NCBI RefSeq assembly: GCF_000226565.1
Contig: NC_016041.1
Coordinates: forward strand, 2,790,001-2,854,000
DNA from: Glaciecola nitratireducens FR1064
GTDB taxonomy: Bacteria > Pseudomonadota > Gammaproteobacteria > Enterobacterales > Alteromonadaceae
Length of the DNA stretch: 64,000 nt
Direction: 5' to 3'
Of this stretch, positions 43,137-51,377 are shown in pieces. The translations under genes and the position numbers were made by a program. Every line of letters starts with the position of its first letter. Within the stretch, counting starts at the first letter, position 1. The notes under the pieces were generated by a model that saw only the letters and a program-made list of their open reading frames with translations, made no database searches and had not been told where the DNA came from.

Positions 43137-44714
43137 ATGCAAGATTTAGAACAAACCATTCAAATGGTGCTCGACTTTATCCGAGGGATATGGATAAAGA
43201 AAAGATACGTGATGATATGTTCATGGCTGATATGTCCTATTGGCTTTTTTTATGTTTCTACTTTGCCCGACGTTTATGAGTCAGATGCACAGGTATTCGT
43301 GGATACTCGCTCAGTGCTACAGCCAATACTCAGGGGTTTAGCATTCGGGACTAATCCTGAACAAGAAATTCAGATGATGGCAAAAACGCTGCTAAGTCGC
43401 TCAAACGTAGAAACGATTGCTCGCGAGTCTGATTTAGACATCACCGTAACTACCGACGAAGCATACAATAAACTCATTACTAACTTGACCGACGATATAA
43501 ACCTTGCGGGAACAGGTCGCGACAACATCTACACCATTTCATATTCTAATCAAAACCCTGGAATGGCAAGAACTGTAGTACAAGAAACACTTGATTTGTT
43601 TGTTGAAGGCTCATTAGGCAACTCCCGTCGCGACGTTGATACAACCACTCGATTCCTTGATGACCAAATTGCAGAATACGAATCCAGCTTATCAGAGAGC
43701 GAGCAACGCCTTGCTGACTTCAAAAAACAGTATGCTGAGATCCTCCCCGGAGAAGGCACCTTCTACAACAACCTTCAGTCTTTGCGCAGCCTGCTGGAAG
43801 GTACCGAACTCACGATTAAAGAAACTCAGCAGCAAATTAACGCGATGAGAGGACAAACTCGTCAAGCACAAAAGGCAGCCGACGGTTTTGGCGTTCGCAG
43901 CAATGACGGAGAACAAGTATTAACTACGCGTTATGACGACCGTATACTGGGTTTGGAAGGACGTTTGGACGAACTGAAGCTGCGATTTACCGAAAAACAT
44001 CCTGACGTTATTGAATCACAAAATTTGTTAGACTCACTCAAAGAACAGCGAGAAAAAGAAATTAATGCGTTTATGGCACAAGACACCGGTGATGCCCCGT
44101 CTATGCTGACCGAGTCAGACCGTCAACTAAGCCTTGAAATTACCCGCTTAGAGGGGCTGCTCGCGTCATTGAATGTCAGAAAAACTGATACCAAGCGCAA
44201 GATTGAAGATTTACAATCCAAAATTGACTTAGTGCCGCAAATAGAAGCGGAACAAACTGCTCTCAACCGCGATTACGGAATTAAAAAGCAGAAATATGAA
44301 GAACTGCTGTCGCGTCGAGAGTCTAACGACTTAACGCGCCGCGCAGATGTTCAGTCTGAAGATTTGCAGTTCAGGATTATTCGACCGCCTCTGATTGCCA
44401 GTCAACCTAGCGGTCCAAAACGTATCTTATTCTACACAGGTATTTTGTTTGTTGGTTTCGGTATGGGGGTGGGCATTGCGTTCTTAATGAGCATGGTTAA
44501 GCCGGTTTTAGTTCGCGGCCAACAGCTCAGTGACTTAACCGGTTTCCCTATTTGGGGCATGGTGGGTCACTTAGATATAGTAAAAATCAAAAAACGAAAC
44601 AAAATGCGTATCTTTATTTTTGCATTATCGTCCGGTGCTATTCTTTTGCTATACGCTGGCTTAGTAGTGGTAGATGTAATGAACATTGATTTAGCGAGCA
44701 AATTTCCATTATGA
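43137..44714 (+). CDS. Chain-length determinant (Wzz/GumC-like), exosortase A-associated
   Basis: A 525-residue inner-membrane co-polymerase. One helix near 20-40 ('YVMICSWLICPIGFFYVSTL') and another near 425-450 ('ILFYTGILFVGFGMGVGIAF') enclose a large periplasmic coiled-coil domain (residues 160-375), with a third helix at ~480-505. 'LPDVYESDAQVFVDTRSVLQPIL' near 48 is the conserved Wzz start; the PQAP-like segment appears as 'LIASQPSGPKR' before the second helix. It sets chain length and links the kinase to the export channel. The stop overlaps the kinase start by 4 bp. Confidence 0.93.
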   Translation: MQDLEQTIQMVLDFIRGIWIKKRYVMICSWLICPIGFFYVSTLPDVYESDAQVFVDTRSVLQPILRGLAFGTNPEQEIQMMAKTLLSRSNVETIARESDLDITVTTDEAYNKLITNLTDDINLAGTGRDNIYTISYSNQNPGMARTVVQETLDLFVEGSLGNSRRDVDTTTRFLDDQIAEYESSLSESEQRLADFKKQYAEILPGEGTFYNNLQSLRSLLEGTELTIKETQQQINAMRGQTRQAQKAADGFGVRSNDGEQVLTTRYDDRILGLEGRLDELKLRFTEKHPDVIESQNLLDSLKEQREKEINAFMAQDTGDAPSMLTESDRQLSLEITRLEGLLASLNVRKTDTKRKIEDLQSKIDLVPQIEAEQTALNRDYGIKKQKYEELLSRRESNDLTRRADVQSEDLQFRIIRPPLIASQPSGPKRILFYTGILFVGFGMGVGIAFLMSMVKPVLVRGQQLSDLTGFPIWGMVGHLDIVKIKKRNKMRIFIFALSSGAILLLYAGLVVVDVMNIDLASKFPL

Positions 44715-45757
44715 ACAATACAATAGAAAAAGCCTTACTTCGCCAAAAAGAAGCTGAGCGTTTGAAAAAGGAAGCTGAACTCTTAAATGATGAAGCAAAG
44801 GAACTTGAAAATTTAGCTGCAGAGAGTTTGTCTCAGGATGAACCTGAACCTACCCTAGCCCGCGCAATTGAAGCCAGTGCAATTAAGGCCAGTGAAGTTG
44901 AAGCAAATGCAATTGAAGCAAATGCAATAGTGTCGCCTGCTAGCGCAGAAGCTGGGAGTAGCGGGCAAAGCGACGATACGCTTACCACAGAGCGGTTTTT
45001 TGACATTGATATTGCTAGCTTAGAAAAACGCGGATTTGTCTCTTTGCACAGCACCCGCAGCCAGATTAATGAAGAGTATCGCGAAATAAAGCGCAAGCTT
45101 TTATCCAACGCATTCGGGGCACTGTCGAAAACAATCACTAATGCCAATATTATTATGGTTACCAGCGCGCGTCCAAGCGAAGGAAAAACCTTCACAGCCG
45201 TTAACTTAGCATTAAGTATTGCTGCAGAAAAAGACAAACGCGTGTTGCTTGTCGACGCTGATGTTTTAAAACCGAATACGCTGCGAACCTTAGGCCTAAC
45301 AGAGCGCTCCGGTTTGATGGAGTATTTACTAGGTGATGTGAAGAAAATTGGGCAAGTCATGTTTCGTTCTAACATCGATAAATTACGGATTATTCCAGCT
45401 GGACGGTCGCATCACTTATCAACAGAATTGTTAGCCAGTCAGGCGATGCACGATCTAATTACAGAGTTCTCCACGCGCTATGCTGACCGCGTTGTGATCA
45501 TAGACACACCACCCATTATTGGTATCAATGAGTCTGCTGTATTGGCCAACTTCGCTGGTCAAGCCGTTGTTGTAGTAGAAGAAGGCCGCTCAAGATTATC
45601 GGACATTCAAAAGACAGTGGAACGTTTAAATCCTAATATGGCAATTGGCTTTGTTGTTAATAAATCGCTCAATACATCAGAGCAAACTGGTTATTATGGC
45701 TACCACTATTACGGATCCGACAGAGAAGGCGAAGAACAGCCTGCTCCAAAAGCGTAA
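44711..45757 (+). CDS. BY-type tyrosine kinase, exosortase A-associated
   Basis: A 348-residue cytoplasmic autokinase. Residues 5-40 are a charged coiled coil. Walker A 'SARPSEGKT' ends at 160, Walker A' is 'VLLVDADVLKP' (177-187), Walker B 'VVIIDTPPI' lies near 261-269. The C-terminal cluster YYGYHYY supplies five tyrosines (328, 329, 331, 333, 334) for autophosphorylation. It controls the chain-length protein encoded just upstream. Residues ~52-71 are a four-unit repeat from 15-bp tandem repeats (44864-44923). No stand-alone phosphatase is nearby; the only one seen is the ATP-grasp fusion at 2867. Confidence 0.94.
   Translation: MNNTIEKALLRQKEAERLKKEAELLNDEAKELENLAAESLSQDEPEPTLARAIEASAIKASEVEANAIEANAIVSPASAEAGSSGQSDDTLTTERFFDIDIASLEKRGFVSLHSTRSQINEEYREIKRKLLSNAFGALSKTITNANIIMVTSARPSEGKTFTAVNLALSIAAEKDKRVLLVDADVLKPNTLRTLGLTERSGLMEYLLGDVKKIGQVMFRSNIDKLRIIPAGRSHHLSTELLASQAMHDLITEFSTRYADRVVIIDTPPIIGINESAVLANFAGQAVVVVEEGRSRLSDIQKTVERLNPNMAIGFVVNKSLNTSEQTGYYGYHYYGSDREGEEQPAPKA
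44864..44923 (+). repeat. Four imperfect 15 bp tandem repeats in the kinase gene
   Basis: Units at 44864, 44879, 44894 and 44909 encode AIEAS, AIKAS, EVEAN, AIEAN in the linker between coiled coil and kinase domain. Gain or loss of a unit would keep the frame. Confidence 0.8.
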
Positions 45758-45783
45758 CTTAAACAAAAGGAAGTGATTAACTG

Positions 45784-47469
45784 ATGCAGTTTAAAAGGAA
45801 GTACTTAGCGACATCAATACTTGCTTGCACGCCTTTGATCATGCAAACGGTCAACTCTACCGCGGTTGCTAATGAGCTGGATTGGACCATTGGTGTCGAC
45901 AACGAATTTGTCTATCAAGATATTTATTCTGATGAGCGACAAGAAACCATTAACTCTGAAAATTACATTTTACGCCCTCAGATATCACTTAACTTTAAAT
46001 CGAAACGCAGCAATGGGTTTTGGCGAGCAACTCACAACCATGTTCGACGCAGTTTGCAAGATGCAAATATCACCAATAATTATACTAACTACGCTTATGG
46101 CGGCAGTTTTGCTGCGATCCAAAACCTGTTAACGTTTACCGCTAGTGGCGCTTTAAATTATCAAAGCGCAGCTGCAAACGGCTTTTTAGTCGATAGCTTC
46201 CTGCTGAATGCTGAGAACTTATCAAAAACACGCTCTAATCGCTTCGGCGCTGATTTCACCCTGCCGAGAGGCGATTATTTTGGGCATACAACCAAAGTTA
46301 ATTATTCTATTACGGAAAGCGAACGGCGTGAAAATTCGTTCAATCGCCTAGACAGCAACGTTCTGAGCGTAAATACAAATACCTACACAGGAGATAACTT
46401 CGAACGTTTCAGCGCTCAAGTTAACACCGACTTTAGTATATCCGAACGCAGCGTTAACGGAGACTATACGAACCGCCGCGCTAACGGCGACATGTCTTAT
46501 CGACTTATCAGCAACCTAGGTGTTATTGCTACGGCCAGTCACGAAGCCAATCAGATAAAGTCACAAAACAATGTTTTTTCCAACGCGCGACAGTTTAATT
46601 CTGTGGGCGCTGGGTTGGTTTGGCGAGAAGCCGAAAATAAAAGAATTGCCCTTACATGGAACAGAGCCGACAACGATTCCGTGGCAGAAGATGAAAATAA
46701 CAAAGGATATGTTGGGGCTGATATAAACTGGCAATTTACACCAAGAACACAAATAAGCGCGGGCTACACACGCCGCTTCTTTGGAGAAAGCGGTAATTTT
46801 AGTTTTCAGCACCGCCTCAAAAAACTGAGAACTCAGGTCACGTATTCAGAAGAAGTTACTAGTTTCTCAAGATTAATTGCCGAGCCCGGTAATTTAGGCG
46901 TTTTTGTTTGTGTCGACGGTATTTCAGATCTAGCGGCTTGCTTTCAACCAAGTTCGCTCAATTATCAATTGCAGCCTAATGAGCAATTTGTGCAATTTAG
47001 CGGTCAAAACTCAGAGATTAATGATGACCTGATATTGCGAAAAGCGCTTTCGTGGCAGTTAGGCACAGAATTGCGCAGAACAAAAGTATCTATCAATGGT
47101 CGTTATGCAACTAATGATTATTTAGAGTCGGATCGCTTATCAAGAACTTACTCTGGTGGTACATCAATTGCCTTTGCCATTGGCCAGAAAACGAATATTA
47201 GCTGGACCACCAACGCGGCGGTCACAGACGACATATTTAATGGTGAAAGAGGAACTTCAGAAGTACTCACCAGTAAAATAGGGCTTGATCGTAAAATCGG
47301 ACGCTATTTTGACTTATCCCTGGCTTTTTCTTACTTACAACGCGAAACAGAAGGTAGCGTAATTGGTGGCAGTTTGGGTGGCAGTTTGGGTGGCGGTTTC
47401 GGCGGCCTCAGTGGCGACATTCAAGAACGCCGCGTTTCACTGACCCTGAAATACAATTTATCTAAGTAA
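45784..47469 (+). CDS. Outer-membrane beta-barrel protein, exosortase A-associated
   Basis: A 561-residue secreted protein: signal peptide of about 31 residues ending near VNSTAVANE, then alternating amphipathic strands typical of a large barrel ('ENYILRPQISLNFKSKRSNG', 'NITNNYTNYAYGGSFAAIQN'), and a C-terminal strand 'RRVSLTLKYNLSK'. It matches the uncharacterised PEP-CTERM-locus barrel normally found after the kinase gene and likely forms the outer-membrane pore for polymer export. A Gly-rich loop (GGSLGGSLGGGFGG, near 528-541) comes from 12-bp repeats. It follows the kinase gene by 26 bp and faces the ATPase gene. Confidence 0.85.
   Translation: MQFKRKYLATSILACTPLIMQTVNSTAVANELDWTIGVDNEFVYQDIYSDERQETINSENYILRPQISLNFKSKRSNGFWRATHNHVRRSLQDANITNNYTNYAYGGSFAAIQNLLTFTASGALNYQSAAANGFLVDSFLLNAENLSKTRSNRFGADFTLPRGDYFGHTTKVNYSITESERRENSFNRLDSNVLSVNTNTYTGDNFERFSAQVNTDFSISERSVNGDYTNRRANGDMSYRLISNLGVIATASHEANQIKSQNNVFSNARQFNSVGAGLVWREAENKRIALTWNRADNDSVAEDENNKGYVGADINWQFTPRTQISAGYTRRFFGESGNFSFQHRLKKLRTQVTYSEEVTSFSRLIAEPGNLGVFVCVDGISDLAACFQPSSLNYQLQPNEQFVQFSGQNSEINDDLILRKALSWQLGTELRRTKVSINGRYATNDYLESDRLSRTYSGGTSIAFAIGQKTNISWTTNAAVTDDIFNGERGTSEVLTSKIGLDRKIGRYFDLSLAFSYLQRETEGSVIGGSLGGSLGGGFGGLSGDIQERRVSLTLKYNLSK
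47365..47400 (+). repeat. Three 12 bp tandem repeats in the barrel gene
   Basis: GGTGGCAGTTTG occurs twice (47365, 47377), then GGTGGCGGTTTC (47389), encoding GGSL, GGSL, GGGF in a loop near the C-terminus. Confidence 0.8.
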
Positions 47470-47476
47470 CTGGCAC

Positions 47477-48526
47477 CTACTCATCGTTGTCCTTCAATCT
47501 GACGTAAGCTTGGTACTTCTTCTTCAACAACTTATCAATATACTGGGTTAGCTTGATCTTATGCTTCAACGCATCATCTAAAGCATCCACTAGCTCGTGT
47601 AGCATATCTTTGTAGTACTTTGCCTCGTGAATTTCTGTCCCCTTGGCGGTAAACCTCAGTTCCTCAGCACTAGCATCAAATACTTCATCTTTTGCTGGTA
47701 TCGTGTTTTCAGGTACAAACATCTCCGACTTCACTTCATCAATGACCACATCTACCTGCTCTTTTTCGAAAAAGACAACTTCTTCCAAAAATCCATACAG
47801 CAAAATACGATCCATGAGGGTGTTCATGCGCCTCGGTACACCACGAGAAAATTCATGGATAACAGTAAACGATTCATCGCTGAATAAGCCTTCACCAGAG
47901 TAACCCGCATGCTGCAAACGAAATTCAATGTATTCTCGAGCTTCGTCGGCATTCAGTGGGGCCAAATGACATGAGGCAACAATACGTTGGCGAAACTGCT
48001 CCATATTCGGTGCACGCAGTATCGGTTGAAGCTCGTCTTGCCCCAACAGAAAGCTTTGTAATAAAGGCTTACCTGCTTTTTGGAAGTTGGACAGCATGCG
48101 CAGTTCTTCTATCGTTTCTAAGGGCAGGTTTTGGGCTTCATCAACCAATAGTAAGGCGCGTTTGCCCTGAGCAGCTAATTGATTCAAAAAACGCTCTAAG
48201 TCTTCAAGTATTTCGCTTTTGCTTTTGCCTGACACGTTAAGGTCGAACTTAGATGCGACCATTTTCACGATTTCATCGGGTGACAGCTTGGGTGTGACAA
48301 TTTGTGCAGCAAAAATTTCTTCTCCGAGGCTATCTAAGAGACTGTTAGCTATTGTGGTTTTACCGGTGCCAATGTCACCCGTAATGACAATAAAACCTTC
48401 TGCCTGCGATAGCCCATACTGCAAATATGACATAGCGCGTTTATGCAGTTTACTGGCATAAAAAAAGCTTGGGTCAGGCGTTAGCTGAAAAGGTTTTGAA
48501 TTAAGTCCGTAATAACTTTCGTACAT
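47477..48526 (-). CDS. ExeA-like AAA ATPase, exosortase A-associated
   Basis: A 349-residue ATPase. 'MYESYYGLNSKPFQLTPDPS' is the hallmark start of the ExeA/GspA-type ATPase of PEP-CTERM loci. Walker A is 'ITGDIGTGKTT' near 48-58, Walker B 'RALLLVDEAQNLP' near 125, and the sensor region 'EQFRQRIVASCHLAPL' near 184. A C-terminal charged helical tail (300-349) follows. It probably energises or gates assembly of the export machinery. It is convergent with the barrel gene (7 bp between stops), whereas in many loci it follows on the same strand. Downstream is hldE, the first gene of the housekeeping flank. Confidence 0.92.
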   Translation of the reverse strand: MYESYYGLNSKPFQLTPDPSFFYASKLHKRAMSYLQYGLSQAEGFIVITGDIGTGKTTIANSLLDSLGEEIFAAQIVTPKLSPDEIVKMVASKFDLNVSGKSKSEILEDLERFLNQLAAQGKRALLLVDEAQNLPLETIEELRMLSNFQKAGKPLLQSFLLGQDELQPILRAPNMEQFRQRIVASCHLAPLNADEAREYIEFRLQHAGYSGEGLFSDESFTVIHEFSRGVPRRMNTLMDRILLYGFLEEVVFFEKEQVDVVIDEVKSEMFVPENTIPAKDEVFDASAEELRFTAKGTEIHEAKYYKDMLHELVDALDDALKHKIKLTQYIDKLLKKKYQAYVRLKDNDE

Positions 48527-48569
48527 GGTTTTATTGTATGTCCCTATTTAAAATCGTGGATAATATACA

Positions 48570-49991
48570 CTATTTTACGTCTGCATTCACAATCTGTGAA
48601 ATAATTCCGGTGGTTGATACGCCCTCTTCGAATAAAAGCACGCGCACCTCGCCACCATTGGCGATAACCTCTTTGCCACCGGCTATTTCATGTATCTGGT
48701 AGTCACCGCCTTTTACCAGCACATCAGGCAAAATATCAGCAATCAGTGACTGCGGTGTCTCTTCGCTAAAAGGCACCACCCAATCCACTGCGCTTAAGCC
48801 TGCCAACACCGCCATTCTGCGCTGCAGGTTATTAATGGGTCGGCCTTCTCCTTTTAATTTACGCACTGAATCGTCTGTATTAACGGCAACGATCAAACGG
48901 TCACCCAATGTTGCAGCTTCTGTTAAATAAGCAACATGACCCGAGTGTAAAATATCGAAACAACCGTTGGTCATGACCACCCGCTCGCCTTTCAGCTGTG
49001 CTTGCTGTACAGCAAGACGAAGCCGCTGTGCATTCATCACACCGCCGCCCTGATGCACCTGCGTGCTGACCGCTATGGCAAGCTCGGTAGTGGATACTGT
49101 AGATGTTCCAAGCTTACCGACAACAACGCTAGCAGCATGATTGGCAAACTGACATGCTCTTCCAAGAGGCAGGCCAAGCGCTATGCAGCACGCTAGGGTA
49201 GAGATAACCGTATCGCCAGCGCCGGTTACATCATAAACTTCTTTAGCATGCGCGGGTAAATGATAGGCCTGCTCTTGGAACAGCGACATCCCTTTTTCAG
49301 AGCGCGTGATCAATACCGCCTCAAGCTCACATTTTTGCTTCAGGACTTGAGCGCTATCAAACAATTCATCTTCGCTTTCACAAACCCCCATTTCACCTTC
49401 AAATTCCGACATATTGGGCGTAATTAGCGTTGCCCCTTTATATTTGGCAAAATCACTGCCTTTAGGGTCAACGATAATCGGTTTATTGTATTTACGCGCA
49501 AGGGAAATAATTGACTGGGGGTCTGACAAACACCCTTTACTATAATCAGACAGCACCACGAGGTCGGTGTGCTGAACACGCTCTTCAAACTTAGCGAGTA
49601 ACTCTGATTTATCGTCCTTAGCAAAGCTCTTTTCGAAGTCTAAGCGCAGCAATTGCTGATTACGGCTCATTATTCGCAGTTTTGTAATGGTGTCCTGATG
49701 CGCTACTTTCGAAAATTCACAGGTGACGTTCATCGCCGCTAAGCGATCGATGAGTATTTGAGCAGCTTCATCCTGCCCCGTCATTCCCATCAATACCACG
49801 TTAGCACCCAAAGTCGCGGCGTTAATAGCCACGTTTGCAGCGCCGCCGGGACGGTCTTCCACATCGTCTACACGCACTATGGGAACAGGTGCTTCAGGGG
49901 ATATTCGCGCAGTAGGTCCGGTCCAATAACGGTCGAGCATTACGTCGCCAATAATGAGAATGTTCGCTTTGCTAAAATCAGGTATTTGCAT
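48570..49991 (-). CDS. hldE: Bifunctional heptose 7-phosphate kinase / heptose 1-phosphate adenylyltransferase
   Basis: A 473-residue two-domain enzyme. Residues 1-~320 are a ribokinase-like kinase ('GDVMLDRYWTGPTARISPEA', 'GAGDTVISTLACC' near 265 with the catalytic Asp). Residues ~340-473 are the nucleotidyltransferase, with 'VVMTNGCFDILHSGHVAYL' holding HxGH and 'VVPFSEETPQSLI'. It makes ADP-heptose precursors for the LPS inner core, so the cell very likely has heptose-containing LPS. Full length and intact. It is divergent from the GIY-YIG gene. Confidence 0.96.
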   Translation of the reverse strand: MQIPDFSKANILIIGDVMLDRYWTGPTARISPEAPVPIVRVDDVEDRPGGAANVAINAATLGANVVLMGMTGQDEAAQILIDRLAAMNVTCEFSKVAHQDTITKLRIMSRNQQLLRLDFEKSFAKDDKSELLAKFEERVQHTDLVVLSDYSKGCLSDPQSIISLARKYNKPIIVDPKGSDFAKYKGATLITPNMSEFEGEMGVCESEDELFDSAQVLKQKCELEAVLITRSEKGMSLFQEQAYHLPAHAKEVYDVTGAGDTVISTLACCIALGLPLGRACQFANHAASVVVGKLGTSTVSTTELAIAVSTQVHQGGGVMNAQRLRLAVQQAQLKGERVVMTNGCFDILHSGHVAYLTEAATLGDRLIVAVNTDDSVRKLKGEGRPINNLQRRMAVLAGLSAVDWVVPFSEETPQSLIADILPDVLVKGGDYQIHEIAGGKEVIANGGEVRVLLFEEGVSTTGIISQIVNADVK

Positions 49992-50044
49992 GATTAACTG
50001 TCTTGTGAATTGCTATTTTTTTTGAATTGCTGGAGAGTATAACA

Positions 50045-50428
50045 ATGAATCAGAAAAAGTCCGATAAACCTTGGTTTATCTATCTCATAAAAAACAAATT
50101 AAATCAGCTGTATTGCGGCATTTCAGTAGATGTATCGCGGCGTTTTCTTGAGCACGCGACTAACAGTCCCAAATGCGCAAAGGCTTTGAAAGGAAAAGGC
50201 CCCTTGGTATTACTATTTTGTGCTCAGGTAGGCAGTCAATCAGACGCTTTAAAATTGGAACGTTGGTTAAAAAAGCAAACAAGAGAATTTAAAGACCGCC
50301 TTATTGCGGGCTCCTCAAAGCTGCCATCAGAGTATGAACTGCTTGATACTAAGCTTATTCAGGAAAATGTTATGCTCAAAGCAGCGGATACCTTAGCCAG
50401 AAAACAGTCCTGCAATCAACAATGCTAA
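50045..50428 (+). CDS. GIY-YIG domain protein (YhbQ/UPF0213-like)
   Basis: A 127-residue protein. 'WFIYLIKNKLNQLYCGISVD' carries the GIY-YIG pattern in degenerate form (IYLI...YCG), 'VSRRFLEHATNSPKCAKALKG' the Arg and His region, and 'ALKLERWLKKQTREFKDRLI' the conserved Glu. Small stand-alone GIY-YIG proteins bind or cut DNA, with a poorly known role. ATG 50045 is preferred because GGAGAG lies just upstream; a TTG at 50027 would add six residues. Its 3' end overlaps the convergent DUF350 gene by 36 bp. Confidence 0.85.
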   Translation: MNQKKSDKPWFIYLIKNKLNQLYCGISVDVSRRFLEHATNSPKCAKALKGKGPLVLLFCAQVGSQSDALKLERWLKKQTREFKDRLIAGSSKLPSEYELLDTKLIQENVMLKAADTLARKQSCNQQC

Positions 50429-51298
50429 ACCGATGCTCAACACAAACTCGATGCTCGCAATACCAACGTTATGCTGCAAATCTACTTCTCTTTTCCAGTT
50501 AACACCGGCCAATATGATGCGTTTAGACACGCTTGCTAATATAATAAGTGAAACTGCAAACGTCAGTCCAACCAATAGCCACCCCGTTATGTTGCTAACG
50601 TAGGACTCTGGTTCGTAAGCTAAAATCGACCCTGCTGACGACACCGCTATAGCTGTACCAATTAAGTTTCCTGAATGCTGAATTGCAAGTGCCAGATGGC
50701 CTTTACATAGAGTATCCTGAAAACTGTTGTCTTGATTGTTGTTGGCAAATCGACGCTCATACAAACGAGTTGTTAATAGCAATACACTTAACACCACCGT
50801 TGTACCAGAAAAAATCGCAATCAAGGTGTTCACATCGGTTCCTACTGCCCAGTCGATAATACTCTTGATAATAATTGCGCTGGCAATTGAACTAGCAGCA
50901 TCCACCAAGGCTACTGATACGTTCTTTTCAGCGATCATTTGGTTTTTGTCGAGGCGGTTAAGCACCACTTTATCGTGGGCAAAGCGACCCGCTCTGACCA
51001 ATACGATACCGACAGCACCAAATACCACCATACCTAATGCGGCAACTTCATAGCCCAAATGCATATGACGTCCAACTACTGCTGATAAAACGATAGTGAG
51101 CGATAACATTCTACCGGCCATGCTGATACCAAATGCAAAGTTATCTTTTTCACCCAATTCATTTCTCACGCTTACCTTTGAGAACACGCCGGAAAATGAG
51201 CGAATTGCGAGTAACAGAAGAACGGCGATTGAAAGATCAATGGCTAAATAAATCAAAAGATCTGATGAGAATGGTACAAATTTTACCAGTTGTTCCAT
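50393..51298 (-). CDS. DUF350-family membrane protein (YjfL/UPF0719-like)
   Basis: A 301-residue protein with eight hydrophobic helices in two similar halves, each with a 'VSVRNELGEKDNFAFGISMAG' or 'FQDTLCKGHLALAIQHSGNL' segment, the duplicated layout of DUF350 proteins. Function unknown; relatives often accompany potassium-channel or glutathionylspermidine-synthase-like genes, neither of which is here. It overlaps the GIY-YIG gene at its 3' end and is divergent from glnE with 79 bp between. Confidence 0.82.
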   Translation of the reverse strand: MEQLVKFVPFSSDLLIYLAIDLSIAVLLLLAIRSFSGVFSKVSVRNELGEKDNFAFGISMAGRMLSLTIVLSAVVGRHMHLGYEVAALGMVVFGAVGIVLVRAGRFAHDKVVLNRLDKNQMIAEKNVSVALVDAASSIASAIIIKSIIDWAVGTDVNTLIAIFSGTTVVLSVLLLTTRLYERRFANNNQDNSFQDTLCKGHLALAIQHSGNLIGTAIAVSSAGSILAYEPESYVSNITGWLLVGLTFAVSLIILASVSKRIILAGVNWKREVDLQHNVGIASIEFVLSIGLALLIAGLFSG

Positions 51299-51377
51299 AT
51301 TGGGATAATCCTAACTTCACATTTAATCGAAAACTGTACCATAATACCCGTATTGAAGAATAAGCACATGTTGTTAA

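Noticed and set aside
44833-45375. 180-codon open frame on the minus strand
   Set aside because: It is fully antisense to the BY-kinase gene, whose motifs and neighbours are clear; composition mirrors the sense codons.
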